From Anarhynchus alexandrinus (lineage: Eukaryota > Chordata > Aves > Charadriiformes > Charadriidae): a stretch of 64,000 nucleotides of DNA. The position numbers were made by a program, and so were the translations under genes. Where the stretch lies: the NCBI GenBank assembly GCA_008711295.1, contig VUYV01000392.1:142154-206153 (forward strand), in the 5' to 3' direction. The notes under the pieces were generated by a model. The model saw only the letters and a program-made list of their open reading frames with translations, ran no database searches and had not been told where the DNA came from. Positions 34,922-46,777 of the stretch are shown here, piece by piece (positions within the stretch are counted from its first letter, which is position 1; each line of letters begins with the position of its first letter).

Positions 34922-37869
34922 GTGAGTACGGTCCGCCCGGTCATGTTCTACCCCTCCGCGGGGGCCTGAGGCGGGGAGNNNNNNNNNNCCCCCGCCGCCT
35001 CAGGCCTTGCCGCCTCAGGGGAGCTGTTGGTGCGGGAGAAGGGTAATGGCTCCGGGGAGGAGCGGTGTTTGCGGGCCGCAGTGCCAGCGGGAATCTTCCC
35101 CTCACCCCCGCCTCCGTGCGCCTGGGTCGGGTATGGCCCCCCTGACCCGCCTGGTTGAGGGCTATAAGGGCTGTGAGGGGCGGTGGTAAACGCAATGGGG
35201 CTCCTTGCAGGGGGTGCAGCGTTGGTTTGCTCCTGCGGGGACCTGTCTGCTGTGCGAAGGTGTGGAAAGGAAAGTGTGGTGCGCCCTGGTAGCGGGGTGG
35301 GGGCTCTGGTTCCAGGAGCTGGAGGGGGCTGCCATGTCTTGGAGGAGCTCAGGGACTCCTGGCCCAGTGGGACTGGTCCCTGGGAGGAGACTGCTACCAA
35401 AACGTTGGCCTTCATGGCAGCAGGGTCTTCAGTTGGGGGATCCTTGTGCTTATCTGCATCTTTCCTACCTTTTTTTTCCCCTGTTTTTCTTGATGAAAAC
35501 AGTGTATTTTCCTGTCAATGATTAGACATACAGAGTTGAGAGGGCTACTCCTTGGGGATGCAAGTTAGCTTTTCCTGTTAAATGAGAGAAATTCAGGTTA
35601 CAAAGATCCCCGCCTTTAGACATTTTAGAAGTTTCTCCTGCTGCAAGTTTTTTTGTTTTTTTTTTTTTTAATGAAGCTGCACTGTGTTGTGGATCTACCT
35701 CCTGGCAGTTTTTTGAGAAGTAGATTGTTGTAGCTCACTGTAATGATGATAATCTTGGAGGGAAGGGTGTGGTGGAAAGTCCAGGAGGGGAACTTCATGC
35801 AGTAGCCACTTTTTCCATCAGTTGCACAATTTGCCTGAGACAAAACTAAGACTTAATGTTCTTTCTGCTGTGCTTCTTGGGAACGCTCAGAGATGTTGCA
35901 CGCTCACATGACCAAGGCCAGACCTGCAGGTTGTCTAATGTATCCACCGATTCAGAGAACCTCTCTGTTTCTCACTGGTGGAAGCTCATTGCGTGGTGAG
36001 CTTGGCAATGGTTTGGTGGCACACAGGGCAACCTTGTGCTCCTGAGGTTGGATAACACAGCAAAGCTGGAGGGGTCACGGGGGTGTGCGATGCCCTGGTG
36101 ATGCTTGCTACAGAAGGAGCTGCTGCAATAGCAAACGCTACAGTGATTGCTGTGCATTGGGCAGCTGGAGAGGTATGGGGAAATATGCTCTCAGTACTTT
36201 GTCTTTTTTATTTCATTTGATATGTTTTTTGGAAACAGGAAAGAATCGGAGGCTGAAGCAGGCAAAAGAAGAAGCCCAGGCAGAGATTGAGCAGTACCGC
36301 CTGCAGAGGGAGAAGGAGTTCAAAGCCAAGGAAGCAGCGGTTTGTTTTCTCGATCATTCGCTGTTACCTGCCCAGCCTCTTAGCCTTGCATTTGGGGTTA
36401 CTTGCCCTGAGAGCAGCCCTCGGAGTAGAATGTGTTGCCGGAGGAGTACTTCCCTAACTGCCTTCCTCTGATGCACAGCCACGTGTCATGGGGGGCAGGG
36501 GGGAAGTGGAAGTAAATCAGAACATGGTGTATTGCATCTCAGCAGCCAGAACTATTGACTGGCAGTGAATTAGCTTAATAAGCCTGTGTACTGGCTGGCG
36601 CCCTGATGGGTGGCAGCCTCTCAAAACCTGCTGTATTTAGCAGTGTCAAAAAAAGACCAAGCTCATTCCTCCTGTGACAAGCTGGTTTCTGCGATGCTAA
36701 CACCTGCTGTAGGTGACCCTGCTCTGGCAGGGGGGTTGGACTAGATGATCTCCAGAGGTCACTTCCAACCCTGACCAGTCTGTGATTCTGTGACCATGGT
36801 AGAAACTGCTTGCCTCATAGATGCTGCGCTCTTGCTGAAGCAGTTGTAAGGCCTGCGTTCTGCTTAGTGGTCTTGCTTGCTGTGTCCCGAGGGGTGTGTT
36901 TTCCTTTCCTTTTGAGCAAGAGGAGGTATTCCCAAAAGGTGCAGAACTGGGGCCTTTTACCTGCTGAGGGCTGTAGCACAGTCAGGATGTTTCCGCTGCC
37001 TGCATGCCCCTGTCAGTTCTGAAATCTTTGGAAAATGACCTGGCAACCTTCCCCTCTGTCCATCGTCTGGTTAGCACAGTACCACCTCCTCTGTTCTGCG
37101 TAATAGCCTTCATGTCAGTAGGTCAAGATGAATATTTTACAAGCACTTGTTAGCTTGGTTCACTAGGCATATGGTATCAGGCAATTCCAGGTTGCTTATG
37201 GGGCAAGACTGGTGTTGTAAGCTGTGAGAGACTCCTTGCTGTGCATATTGTGTTGCCCACAGTCCTGTTTTGAAGGCAGAGGTTTCTATGAAGCTTCTCC
37301 AAGGGTAGAAGCAATGGGATGGTGTAAAGACTGTGCTTAAACTAAATCATGGGCGTTACTTACACTATCTGGTACAGTAGTGCCCAGGGGTTCCCGGTTC
37401 CAGTCACCAGTACAGCAGGACCTTTATTTCAGGCACTCTTTAGAAGCCCATGCTCTAAACTGATGGATAACGAATAAGAGAGGATAAAAGGCATGGGCTG
37501 TGGGTGAAATACAAACTTGGGCAAGTTTAGTGGGAAATCTGAGCAGAGTACTTTTTTTCTTAATGGTGTAGTTCTTCCCTCAAGAAAGATTAACAGTTGA
37601 GATGCAGTCCAGAATAACAAATACAGAGCTAAGCACAGTGTTTTCTTTGTCAAACTATTCATGTGTGAGCTTTCTCTTTCCTTTGCTGTTTGTAGGCACT
37701 TGGATCTCATGGCAGCTGCACCACTGAAGTTGAGAAAGAGACCCAGGAAAAGATGAGCGTGATCCAGCAGAACTTCCAGAAGAACCGTGAGGTGGTCCTC
37801 TCCCAGCTGTTGTCGCTAGTGTGTGACATCAAACCCGAAATCCATGTGAATTACCGCATCAATGGGTAG
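34840..37869 (+). CDS. ATP6V1G1: V-type proton ATPase subunit G 1 (gene span, 3 coding exons)
   Basis: Subunit G pairs with subunit E to form the peripheral stalks of the cytosolic V1 sector, which hold the catalytic A3B3 head against rotation while the pump acidifies endosomes, lysosomes, the Golgi and secretory vesicles. Joined exons 34840-34921, 36239-36339 and 37696-37869 encode 118 residues, the length of the mammalian protein. The protein opens MASQSQGIQQLLQAEKRA, has a long charged helix with KNRRLKQAKEEAQAEIEQYR (residues 29-48) and ends CDIKPEIHVNYRING. No membrane segment or signal peptide is present. The start sits in a perfect GCCGCCATGG context. Introns are short (about 1.3 and 1.36 kb). 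The donor of intron 2 (GTTTGT) is weak. The paralogues G2 and G3 are alternatives, but the ubiquitous-type promoter and its place between WHRN and TMEM268 indicate G1. Confidence 0.98.
34922..36238 (+). other. ATP6V1G1: ATP6V1G1 intron 1, with 10-base N gap
   Basis: The intron runs from GTGAGT to TTTTTTGGAAACAG. Its start continues the CpG island. Ten Ns at 34979-34988 lie between mirror-like GC-rich stretches. No nested gene was seen. Confidence 0.9.
36239..36339 (+). CDS. ATP6V1G1: ATP6V1G1 coding exon 2 (residues 28-61)
   Basis: 101 bases after an ACAG acceptor. It encodes the core of the long basic/acidic helix, ending FKAKEAA. The following donor is GTTTGT, a poor match to GTRAGT. Exon 3 still joins in frame and restores the known C terminus. 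Confidence 0.97.
36708..36793 (+). mobile_element. CR1 LINE 3'-end fragment in ATP6V1G1 intron 2
   Basis: It reads ggggggttggactagatgat and cacttccaaccctgacc and ends in TGTGATTCTGTGA, the terminal octamer-like repeat of a CR1. Plus orientation, about 86 bases, heavily 5'-truncated. Confidence 0.85.
36794..37695 (+). other. ATP6V1G1: ATP6V1G1 intron 2 (3' part)
   Basis: Intron 2 spans 36340-37695 and ends CTTTGCTGTTTGTAG. Apart from the CR1 fragment, no feature was recognised. Confidence 0.85.
37696..37869 (+). CDS. ATP6V1G1: ATP6V1G1 coding exon 3 (residues 62-118 and stop)
   Basis: The exon starts ALGSHGSCTTEVEKETQEKM and ends VNYRING before TAG at 37867-37869. It is phase 0 at the acceptor and encodes the C-terminal half of the G subunit. 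Confidence 0.98.
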   Translation, partial: ALGSHGSCTTEVEKETQEKMSVIQQNFQKNREVVLSQLLSLVCDIKPEIHVNYRING

Positions 37870-38480
37870 TAGTGGAAGAAGGAATAAGCATCCTGGAAAT
37901 GCTGGTAGTAATGTCTGAGCTTCAGGTGGAATGTACAGCTCTTAGCCATACCTTAACTGTTCTTTGTGTAAATGTGTTAAATTATTTCAGTGAGTTGTAA
38001 GTCATCAATATCTTGTTGGAGTTCTCTTAGTTTCTCTCTTGACATGGATTCAGAGCTTATTCAAACGTTAAATGCCCGTGTCTCAAATCTGTGCAAAGTT
38101 ATTAAATATATATTCAAGGCACAATATATATTCAAGGCACACTAATGCTCCCATTTTATCTGGATAGTATTCAGTGAGAGGCTTTCCTCTGAGAAGTAGA
38201 GAGCACGCTGCTGGCCAGGTTTAAACGGAGAGCCTGTGTCGGTAATTGTTAGACCTGTGTAACTGTATTCTTGTTGACCAAAATGCATTTTTCAGTGTGG
38301 TGTTAACCTTTGTACAGGGGTTAAACCTTGTGAGAAGAATTCTCTGGCTGTACAGTGCTCACTGATAATTTTCAGGTGCTTGAGTTTCTCTGTGTTGAAT
38401 ATCCTCTGTATATTCTGCTGTTAGCTTGAGTTACAAGTCTGGCACTATGACACTTGAAAGTAAAAACACTTATTTAACTC
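37870..38480 (+). other. ATP6V1G1: ATP6V1G1 3' UTR (end uncertain)
   Basis: AU-rich sequence after the stop codon. It contains a perfect tandem pair of an 18-base unit, AATATATATTCAAGGCAC (38105-38122 and 38123-38140). Possible polyadenylation signals are ATTAAA at 38101, AGTAAA at 38459-38464 (followed by GT-rich sequence; favoured on 3' UTR length) and AATAAA at 38751. Transcript evidence would decide; alternative polyadenylation is plausible. Confidence 0.5.
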
Positions 38481-41400
38481 CCAAGTCTCTAGTCAGTCTT
38501 CTTGTTCCTGCTGACTTGTGCTGAGAGTGCTGGAAGGTCTCACTGTGTTGCATGGGAGTCTGGACTCTGAAGAATGAATATCAAGTATCGATAAAAGAAA
38601 GAGTAAGAGATACAGCGAATGTCTGAAGGTCGCAGCAGGTAAGTTAAAAACCCATTACAGAGCTCCTCCTCTTGGCTCCAGTCTGGTGCTTTACCTGCCA
38701 GATCATTCGGAAAACCTTCAGGAACAAATGTTCTTGTGACCATTAGGGGAAATAAAATGTTGCCAGATCTCTAGAATAGTTTGATAGCCAGGCGCTGTGC
38801 AGTAATTATCCTTCCTTTAGTCAAATACTGGTCACTGCTTGTTAATACCAAGGTCATTCTGTATCCTGCAGCATCCTGCTGTACCCGGGAGCGGTGTGAA
38901 ATAAGTGTGTTGGGATTGTTCATTGGTTTCTAGCGCTTTATTCAAAAGTACAGACAAATACATCAAGAGGCTTCATGTTTCAGCGGTTTCTTCCTCTCCC
39001 TCTCACCGACAGAATGTTACATGTAGCTTTGCTTTTTTCTTGAGTTCAGTTTAAGGCTTTTTGCAGAAAAGAGACCTTGATGAGGATGCCTCTGATCAAA
39101 CACAAGAGTCTGGCTGTTGGGGATCTAAGCAAGAAACCTTATTGATGCTGTTCCTCAGCCAGAACATCCTATATTTCCACACACCCTCAGCGTAGCGTTG
39201 AAAAGCCTCTCAGACCTGTAGAGTTTGATTGTGATTGGGAGGGAGGAAAGCAGGACGGATGGAAGTCGTAACGCAGGAACGAATGTCGGCCTGCAGTCGC
39301 ACAGGGCAACGGAAGAATAGACTGTGATGGTGTCTCCTCTTGTAATATTTTATGGTAGTGTACTGTAGTTCTGAAAGGATCTCTTTAGGAATTAAAGCTA
39401 TTAAATGGGTTGTAAAATTGAAACAAAAGCCTCCTGCAATGTCAAATGTGCCAGGCTGGGGAAAAAGCCAGGTTGGTACAAGGAGAACAGGATCAAAGCA
39501 GTTTTAATCAGTCTGGTCTAATGACTGGAGAGGTGCTATGGCCTCATAAAAGGTTGCAGCCAGTCTAATTCTGGTCTGTCCTTTGGAGACAAAACATTTC
39601 TTCCTGTTGAGAACAGGTGCTCAGACTCCAGCATGATACTCCTAATAGAAGTCTTCCTACCTCCAGGCTGTAATTAGCAATTTCATCCCGTTTGTTTATC
39701 AGTAAAAGACTGCTACTCTGTCCAGAAAAAAATACAGTGCGTGCCCCACTTTCTCATGTTGGTTCATAAGTTTCCCTTTGTTAATGAGGACTTTCTATCC
39801 TTCCTCTCTAGAACAGCAAGAGGCAGGAGAACAGTAAAAAGCCTTCCCTGATTATTTCCTCCTGGCAAAAGGTGGTGTGAAGATGCTCCCTTTAGAACAT
39901 TGTGTTGCAAGAATATCAATTTTCTGTCACGTTTCCCTGAAACATAACTGCTTAGAATTACCTGACTCTCTAACTTTGCTCAGAAGCGATTATTTGCAAT
40001 TACTGCTCTTCAGGAAGGCTGGCTTTGTTTGCAGTGTAAATATTTTGTTTTAAATTGAGATTCTCTCATCTAACACCGTGATGCTGTGGGAAAGGGAGAC
40101 CTACTGCAATCTGCCTGCCTAAGCCAGGCTGTGCCAGAAAAATACTCTGCAGGGAACAGTTTTCTACTGACAGAGGTATGGAGTTGGACACGTGGCTTCT
40201 TGCCTCTGAAATCTGATTTTTCTAGACTTTCTGCAGCAAGTTTGATTCCTAAGAGTAAAACCTACCCCAGCTGTTAGTACGAATCTGTTTCCGAATTCTC
40301 CCTGCTGCTGATCTGCCTCCATAGTCCCCCCGCAGTTGTGGCCCCGTGTATATGAGCCATAGCTCGCTCTGTACCGCAGAAAGGGCTGGAAGCTGCTTTG
40401 GGCATATATACTCCTGTCTGATTCCCTTAATTTGGGCTCTCATCCCTGGAAATACCGGCCGTCTGCCAGGGCGGTCGGGGTCCAGGTGCTGTATGGAGGT
40501 AAGAAGTGGTCAGCACTTGTCTTGTTTTGTTCCCGCAATGTCGAGCAAATGGCTACTGCTGTTGATTTCTCCCAGTTAAAACTGCAAATAAGCGCTTTCC
40601 TGGGATCAGCGCAGACACATTAGGATTTACATGGTGCGATTTAGCTCCAGTCTCCATGTGCATCAACACCGGTTTGTACTTGATTTTTGTGGAATTTCTT
40701 TTCAGACATTATCTATGTATTTATAGAGTCGATACATTTCACTTTTAAAATGCCATTGAGAGGGCGTGTAATCTGTACAAGCACCAGATGGACAAATGGC
40801 TTATTAACACCAGAATATGAGTGTCATCTGGACGGCTTAACGTGCAGTACGAGGTACAATTAGGACACGCATTTGCGCTGCTCGAAGCCCGGGTTCAGTT
40901 TTTAAGGCACGTCTGCGTTGGCGGAGCTCGCTCCCTGCTCAGCTCGCGCTGTTCGCTCTGAAGGTTGTTCTTCTTCATCTCCTTTTTCCTGCTGACTGTT
41001 TAAGCAAAGGGTTAAAGAGCTCAGCACCCCTCGGGGAGGGGAGGCAGAGGGGAAACCAAAGCCCCCGATCCCGCTCAGCTCTGACAACTCCGCTCTGTCT
41101 GTGCTTGGTATTTATTTATTATTTTTCGGTCAGTTCAGAGCCAGTACGGGTTTGATCCCCCTGTGTGCTTGTTGCAGTTAAAATCCCAAAATATGAGAGA
41201 AAGGTCTAGTGACGGTCAGGAGGGATGAAACGTGGTGTGATTCTGTGATTCGGGGTTCTTCCCAGCCCGGGTGATCCCCCAAGGGGCTGCAGAAAGCAGG
41301 CGAAGGGTAAGGCAGCGCTGCTGCCGGGAGAAGCGTTGCGTGGCGTGGCAGGGGAGCGTGCTGCCTTCTGCCTTTGCTTCACAGCGCTTCCTCTGACATT

Positions 41401-43419
41401 AGAACAATCATCGTTTAATTAGTTTTATGGGAGGATTTTGTGTGATATTTAACTTGTAATTTTTTCTTGTGTTTTGCAGAGAAAGTAATTTTCCCCTCTG
41501 AAGCTCCCCCCTGCCTTTTTCCCTTCCCCTCTTTCCAGGGTCCAAACAGAGAAATAAAGGAGGGAAACCACCCCCAGCCCCATATCTGGAGTCCAGGAGT
41601 TTGAGAGAGCTTTCGACAAGAGGGGAGCGATTCTGACTGCCAGTGCTTTACCACAGACTCCCCCGGCAGCTTGATGGGGACAGTTTCAGAACCAGGAGAG
41701 AGGACCCTAAATTTCCCCAGTGCTGCGGCTACTGCCGAAGATCGACGGGCCGTTCCTTGTTCCGCCCTGCGGAGGCAGGCTGCTGCTGGGGGTAACACAA
41801 AGGGATCGTTCCAGGTATTCCGGTGTGTAAGTCCAAATTTGGCAACCTTAAATTCCTCATTTTTCTGCTTTTGTGAGGTCCCCAAACAATTCCTGATGAT
41901 GTAGAATAAAGCTGGGGCTTTTCTTTTTGGGAACAGCAAGATGGTGTGTCCCAGTGATAGCTGCACGTAGAGTAGCTGGGCTCGGTCCTGTAAAAGCACA
42001 CCCTAATTTTGACTGACCTAAATCCTCCTGTGCTCTCTTACTGCACTGGTGCACCATCACATGGCCCGTTCTGTGGGCTAGAGATGACTATGTAAAAAGA
42101 ATGCCATTCCTCTTCTCTGCCTGTGTGAAACCTGCTTGTTTTTCCTCTTTTTTCCACTCATTTTTCCTCTTTTTTCTGCTCGTTTTTCCTCTCTGTCTCT
42201 ATTTTCCTCATCTGGAATCTCTTTCCCTTTTATCCGACATCCCTAGTTCTTGCATTAATGCATAATAAGACAGGCAAGCCTAGAACCCACCGATCCCGGC
42301 AGAGGTTTTGGCTTCAAAGTATTAAAAGAAAAGACTATCGAGAACCCTCAAGATCAATATTTTGTTGAAAAAGTTCCCCAAACTAATCCAAGAAAGGAGC
42401 ATAGTGTAATCTTTCTTTGAGGTTGAAAGGACTAATTTCATGCAGAAAAAGATTGTATCTCGGGCTGGCATAGGAATAGAAAATAAATAGGTATTAAATT
42501 ACATTTGGCTGTTTCAAAATAATCTAATAAAGCATCTGCTGGATCAATAGCTGAATCGTTATCCAAGGCACATAGTAAGCTTTCCCTTTTTTAATTTGAG
42601 ATGCAAGAAAGAGGGTTTTGCATTAGCATAATAAAAAGAATAATACTTTAAGTCTTCACAGGAAAAAAGCAGAAGTAGAGAAAAAAAAACGAGAACCACA
42701 CTTTATGCCTTAAGCAAGTGTCATTTTTCATTTGAAACATGTAATTTAGGGATATTGTGAAATAAAGTTTTTATATTTAATGACTGTCAATCTGTCAGCT
42801 TTGCTGAGCTGTTTGACAAAAAAAAACCCAACCCAGAGTCCGTGAAAGACGACTTTGTGTGCAGGAAGAGAGGGGAAGGGCGAGACAAGGCTTTCAACTA
42901 CTTTGTTCTCCCAATTAAGGCTCTCTGGGGAAAAAAAAAAAAAGAAATGATGGAACAGTTATCCACTGAAAATGCAGTTTCATCAAAAGAAAATGAGATG
43001 TGCCTGTGCTGACTGCTGCTCACCGCTGCAGCGTGCGCGGCCACAAACACGACTTATATAGGGAGAAACCGCAATCGCGTGCGGACCGCTGCAAATAAAG
43101 CAGCGATAACGGGGATGTGTTATCAGCCTTTCAAATATTGCAAAAAAAAAAAAAAAGTACCAAATTGTGTAATAAATATATAGAGAAAATATGGTCTTGG
43201 GAGTCAGAATAGGAAAAAGCAGACTAACAAGAATACGTCTCTATTTAAAGCAGTGGGAGTTGAGGTAGCAAAGAGGGATCTCAGAAATGATATGAAGAAC
43301 ATGACAGAGGATGAGGTTATCCCCGAGGACAGTGGGTATCGGTGGTTACTGTCCGTCTGGGAAAGCACTTCAAATGGCAGATTACTTTTTTTTTCCTGGA
43401 ATCGCGTTCCCTGTAATAT
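38481..43419. other. Intergenic between ATP6V1G1 and TMEM268, no gene seen
   Basis: About 4.9 kb. It includes an imperfect pyrimidine-rich tandem repeat (42135-42205, three units built on tttttcctcttttttc) and A runs at 42931-42943 and 43141-43156. No exon was recognised. Confidence 0.55.
42135..42205. repeat. Pyrimidine-rich imperfect tandem repeat (3 units of ~22-23 bases)
   Basis: Successive units gtttttcctcttttttccac, tttttcctcttttttctgct and tttttcctctctgtctct form an almost purine-free plus strand. Confidence 0.7.
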
Positions 43420-43700
43420 ATTCATTAATGCAGCACAATGGAATAAGGAGTATGGTTATAATATATGTCCAGGGCACTAAGCTGGGAAGAGATACAAACG
43501 GTACAGAGGACTGAATTACAATTCAAAAGGATCTTGATAAATGGGAGAAATGACCTGAAACCAATAGCATGAGACTCCCTGAAGAGGAGTGTGGCGCTGA
43601 ATCAAATACAAAGGTGATATCAAATGCACAAAACCCAAGCGATCAGTAACAGCTGTACAACGCCGCAGAAATTGTGAAAATGAAGGTGAACTCCCCCAGA
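43420..43700 (+). mobile_element. Ancient CR1/L3-like LINE relic
   Basis: The stretch ATATTCATTAATGCAG, then CACTAAGCTGGGAAGAG, then CAAAAGGATCTTGATAAATG and GAAATGACCTGAAACCAA follows the order of the 3' reverse-transcriptase region of old CR1/L3 elements (remembered consensus: ATTCATTAATGA ... ACTGGGAGG ... CAAAAAGATCTTGA). It is highly decayed, with no open frame. The boundaries are estimates. Confidence 0.5.
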
Positions 43701-44121
43701 TTCAGCAAATGTTTTGGTTTTGAAGTGAAGTTGCCACCGCACAGCATCTCGATACGAGTGCCCCATGTCAGATGGAGGTGAGAAAGAGAGAGTCGTCCTG
43801 CTCAGGAGTGAGGTGAGGTCTGAGTGTCCTTCTTCTGATGCTGAGCTTCGAAAGTGGTGAAAGCAAATTGGTCTTCAAATAGAGCATCGAAGGGCCTGGG
43901 GAGGTTTGGCAAATGCAGCTCAGTGATCACAATGGGGTAAGGGTTTATGTGGTCTGGAGAATCCATCGCAGAATGGAGAAGTCTGGAAATACATCATTTC
44001 AAAGAGGATGGATGTTTAATTTTTCACCCGGTTAACTGAGGCTGGAAGAAGTAATCAGCTTAATTTGAAGTGGGAAAGACTGAGTTTTTAACTGCTTTTT
44101 ACTGGGAAGTTAGTCTGCTTT

Positions 44122-44317
44122 TGAGGGTGGTGAGGCACTGGAACAGGTTGCCCAGAGAAGTTGTTGAGGCCCCATCCCTGGAGGTGTTCAAGGCCAGGCT
44201 GGACGTGGCCTTGGGCAGCCTGGTCTGGTGGGAGGTGTCCCTGCCTATGGCAGGGGGGTTGGAACTGGATGATCTTCAAGGTCCTTTCCAACCTAAACCA
44301 TTCCATGATTCTATGAA
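44122..44317 (+). mobile_element. CR1 LINE 3' end
   Basis: It reads gagggtggtgaggcactgga through cccatccctggaggtgttca to the terminal CATGATTCTATGA. Plus orientation. It may extend 5' toward 44060 in more decayed form, possibly continuous with the older relic upstream. Confidence 0.93.
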
Positions 44318-46500
44318 GGTGGAGGGGCTGAGGGGCGGATGGCTGTGAAGGCTCCAGCATCGCCACCGCTGGAGTCCCGCTGTCCCCGTGTCCCAGGCTG
44401 TGCCGTTGGGGTTTGTCCCCTGATAACTGTTGGCCCTCTGCATTTCAGAACCCCAGATGTACAGGCATAGGTGCAGACATAATAACAGCTTATTGTCCAG
44501 CTAGCATCTAAAATGTGTTGTTTATTGGAATATGTTAATCACTGAATATTTTATAGACTATTCTGTGGGGCCCGTGGCTACAGGAAACCTGCTTGGACTG
44601 AGAAAATACCTGATAGGATCTTGCCTGCCTGACAGAAGTGTCAAAATTATGCCCTGAATAAGATGATCAGAAAATTAATGCTGAAGGTTTCTGAGCACGG
44701 GGTTCGATGTCCGCTTTGGAAGCTGACTCGGAGACCTTCGCTCCTCACAACCCCACCTGCGGATCCATCATCTCCTCTGGGCCGGAGCTGCGAGTTCAGG
44801 GTGGTGGTTGGGTGGAAAACTTTCTTGGGAAAACAACTGGAAAACCTCCCCTTCCATTTAGGTTGGTTTAAGCTACTGTGGATCTTCCCCCTTGATTCGT
44901 TCGTTCACAGATAGGCGTGAAACAGATGCTTTGAAAACCTTCCGAGAGAACGCCTGTCCATCTAAACGCGTCTAAAGACTTAATAGCGTGTGGCCTTTTT
45001 TGCTGCTTCGGAGCAGCAAAACTGGGATTGCTTTAAACTTGGAATGAGCTTTTTTTTTTTTTCCTCTTTTTCCCCACACCCCTCCCGAAGGAGCAGGATC
45101 TCTCCGCTTGTGCTGATGGGGTGAGGTGTCGGTGCCAAGATCAGCCCGTACACGCACGTCTTGCTAAACGAGAGGTGTACGGTGTACGCGCGGCAGGTAA
45201 TTATGAGCGGTGCTTTCAAGTTTATTGCCCCCACAGAGTTGTTTTGCCTCGGGCGCTTCTTTGCAGTGAGCTGACGGTGCTCTTTCTAAGCACTTTGGTC
45301 GTCACATTTTCCCCTCTGTCAGGATCCCTGCGTGGGCGAGAAGAGGAGGAAACGAAGCCAAAAGCTTTTGATGAGGAGGGTTTTGCAAAAGAACCCAAAG
45401 CTCTGCGTGGCCCTGTCTGGGGCGGGGATTCGAGCTGGGCCTTGAGCTCGTGACAACAGAAGGAAGATTTATCTGATTTTTCTCAATACCTGGACGAAGT
45501 TGCGGCGTGAGCTGCCAGTTTCCAGTGTAACGAGATCCCGGGCGGGTGAGCGGTTTGGGAGCCAGCCCTGTTCCCCATACGCAGCCACGTGGTGTGATGA
45601 ACGCATCGCTCAGCGATGTCTGGAGCGAGCAGGGCGGCAGAAATTCATCCCTCCGAAAGAAGAACGGCGTTTTCTCCACGCAGCGTACACAGGCACTGCA
45701 ATGAAGCTTTTATTTTTATTTTATTTTTTTTTTAAACTATTCGCTGAGGCTCACGGTCACTCAGATACTCGGTCGCTCTGTTCGAGCCTCCACGGAGCCT
45801 CCAGCTTTCGGTGAGCCGTGAAACCGTGATTCCCCGGCAAAGGAGTCTTCTCTCCTGTGGCACTTCTCAGCGTTACCTCTTTGTGTGGATGACGTCCCCG
45901 GCGTGTGAAGCTGCTCTGGGGGGGTCTCTCTGACCCTCTGTCCAACGCTACTGATTTTCTTTGGAGTACGGCAGCCGGAGAGGAAACTCACACCCGCCCT
46001 CCACGTCAGCGCAGCCTCCTGTTTTGAGGAGGGTTACGGTTCCCCCCGGCACGTTATCCCTCTTTCTCTGTGCTTTAAGGTGACTTTTTGCTAAATATGC
46101 AGTGACCCATTCTTATCTTTGAGGTCTTTATTCCCCTCTTCCGATGTCTCCAGCCCTGTCGTCGATGCTCGGCCGTCACTGATATATTCACGGCAACTAA
46201 TCTGACGCAACCTTTGGGTTTGTAGTTGGTGAGCGCTGCCCAGCTGATCCAGGAGGAGGAGGACGACGACAGCCTTCTGTCCTTCTGTCTGAGCTGCTCT
46301 TCAGCTCTTTGCAACCTTTAGGCTCCAGCTCTGGACCTCCCCCCCGCCCCCCGAAAAGATGAGGATAACTCCAGCGGTGGGATCTCCTCCCACGGCTGCG
46401 CCTGGTGGGGAAGCACTTTTGAGGAACTCTAGAGGGTTAAAACCACATTTCCGAAACCAGCCTAGGGGAAAAGTCACATGCACAAGGGAGATTTTGCAAG
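44318..46500. other. Intergenic, no gene seen
   Basis: Contains T runs (45050-45062 and 45714-45734) and a GGA/GAC trinucleotide patch near 46249-46270. No exon or RNA gene was recognised. Confidence 0.5.
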
Positions 46501-46777
46501 TTGGTGCGTGCAGCTTGGGGGAATGAGAGGCAGCACGGGGTGGGGGGGGGGCGGGCTCCTTGCCTGGGGTGCTGCGCTGGGTTAGTCCGTGGTCCCCGGG
46601 AGACGCAGGGAAGAGAGAGACCTTCTCCGCACAGGTTGGAGCTGTGGGAGCGGAGACATCCTCGCTCGGCCGTGGGACAGCACTGTGCGCTGGGCAGAGC
46701 GGGACAAAGGACAGTGAGGAGGAGGAGGAGGAGGGAGCTGAGCTGGCTCCCCAGCACCAGGGGCTGAGCTGGACCAG
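46501..46777 (+). promoter_or_regulatory. TMEM268: Candidate TMEM268 promoter / 5' non-coding exon
   Basis: A GC-rich stretch with a G-rich GGGGGGGGGGCGGGC block and a (GAG)n patch ends at a textbook donor, GGACCAG|GTAAGC, at 46777/46778. It lies 2.1 kb upstream of the acceptor of the first coding exon. That spacing and the donor make it a plausible untranslated first exon, but this rests on position and splice signal alone. A GC-rich stretch at 47100-47200 is an alternative start region. Confidence 0.3.
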
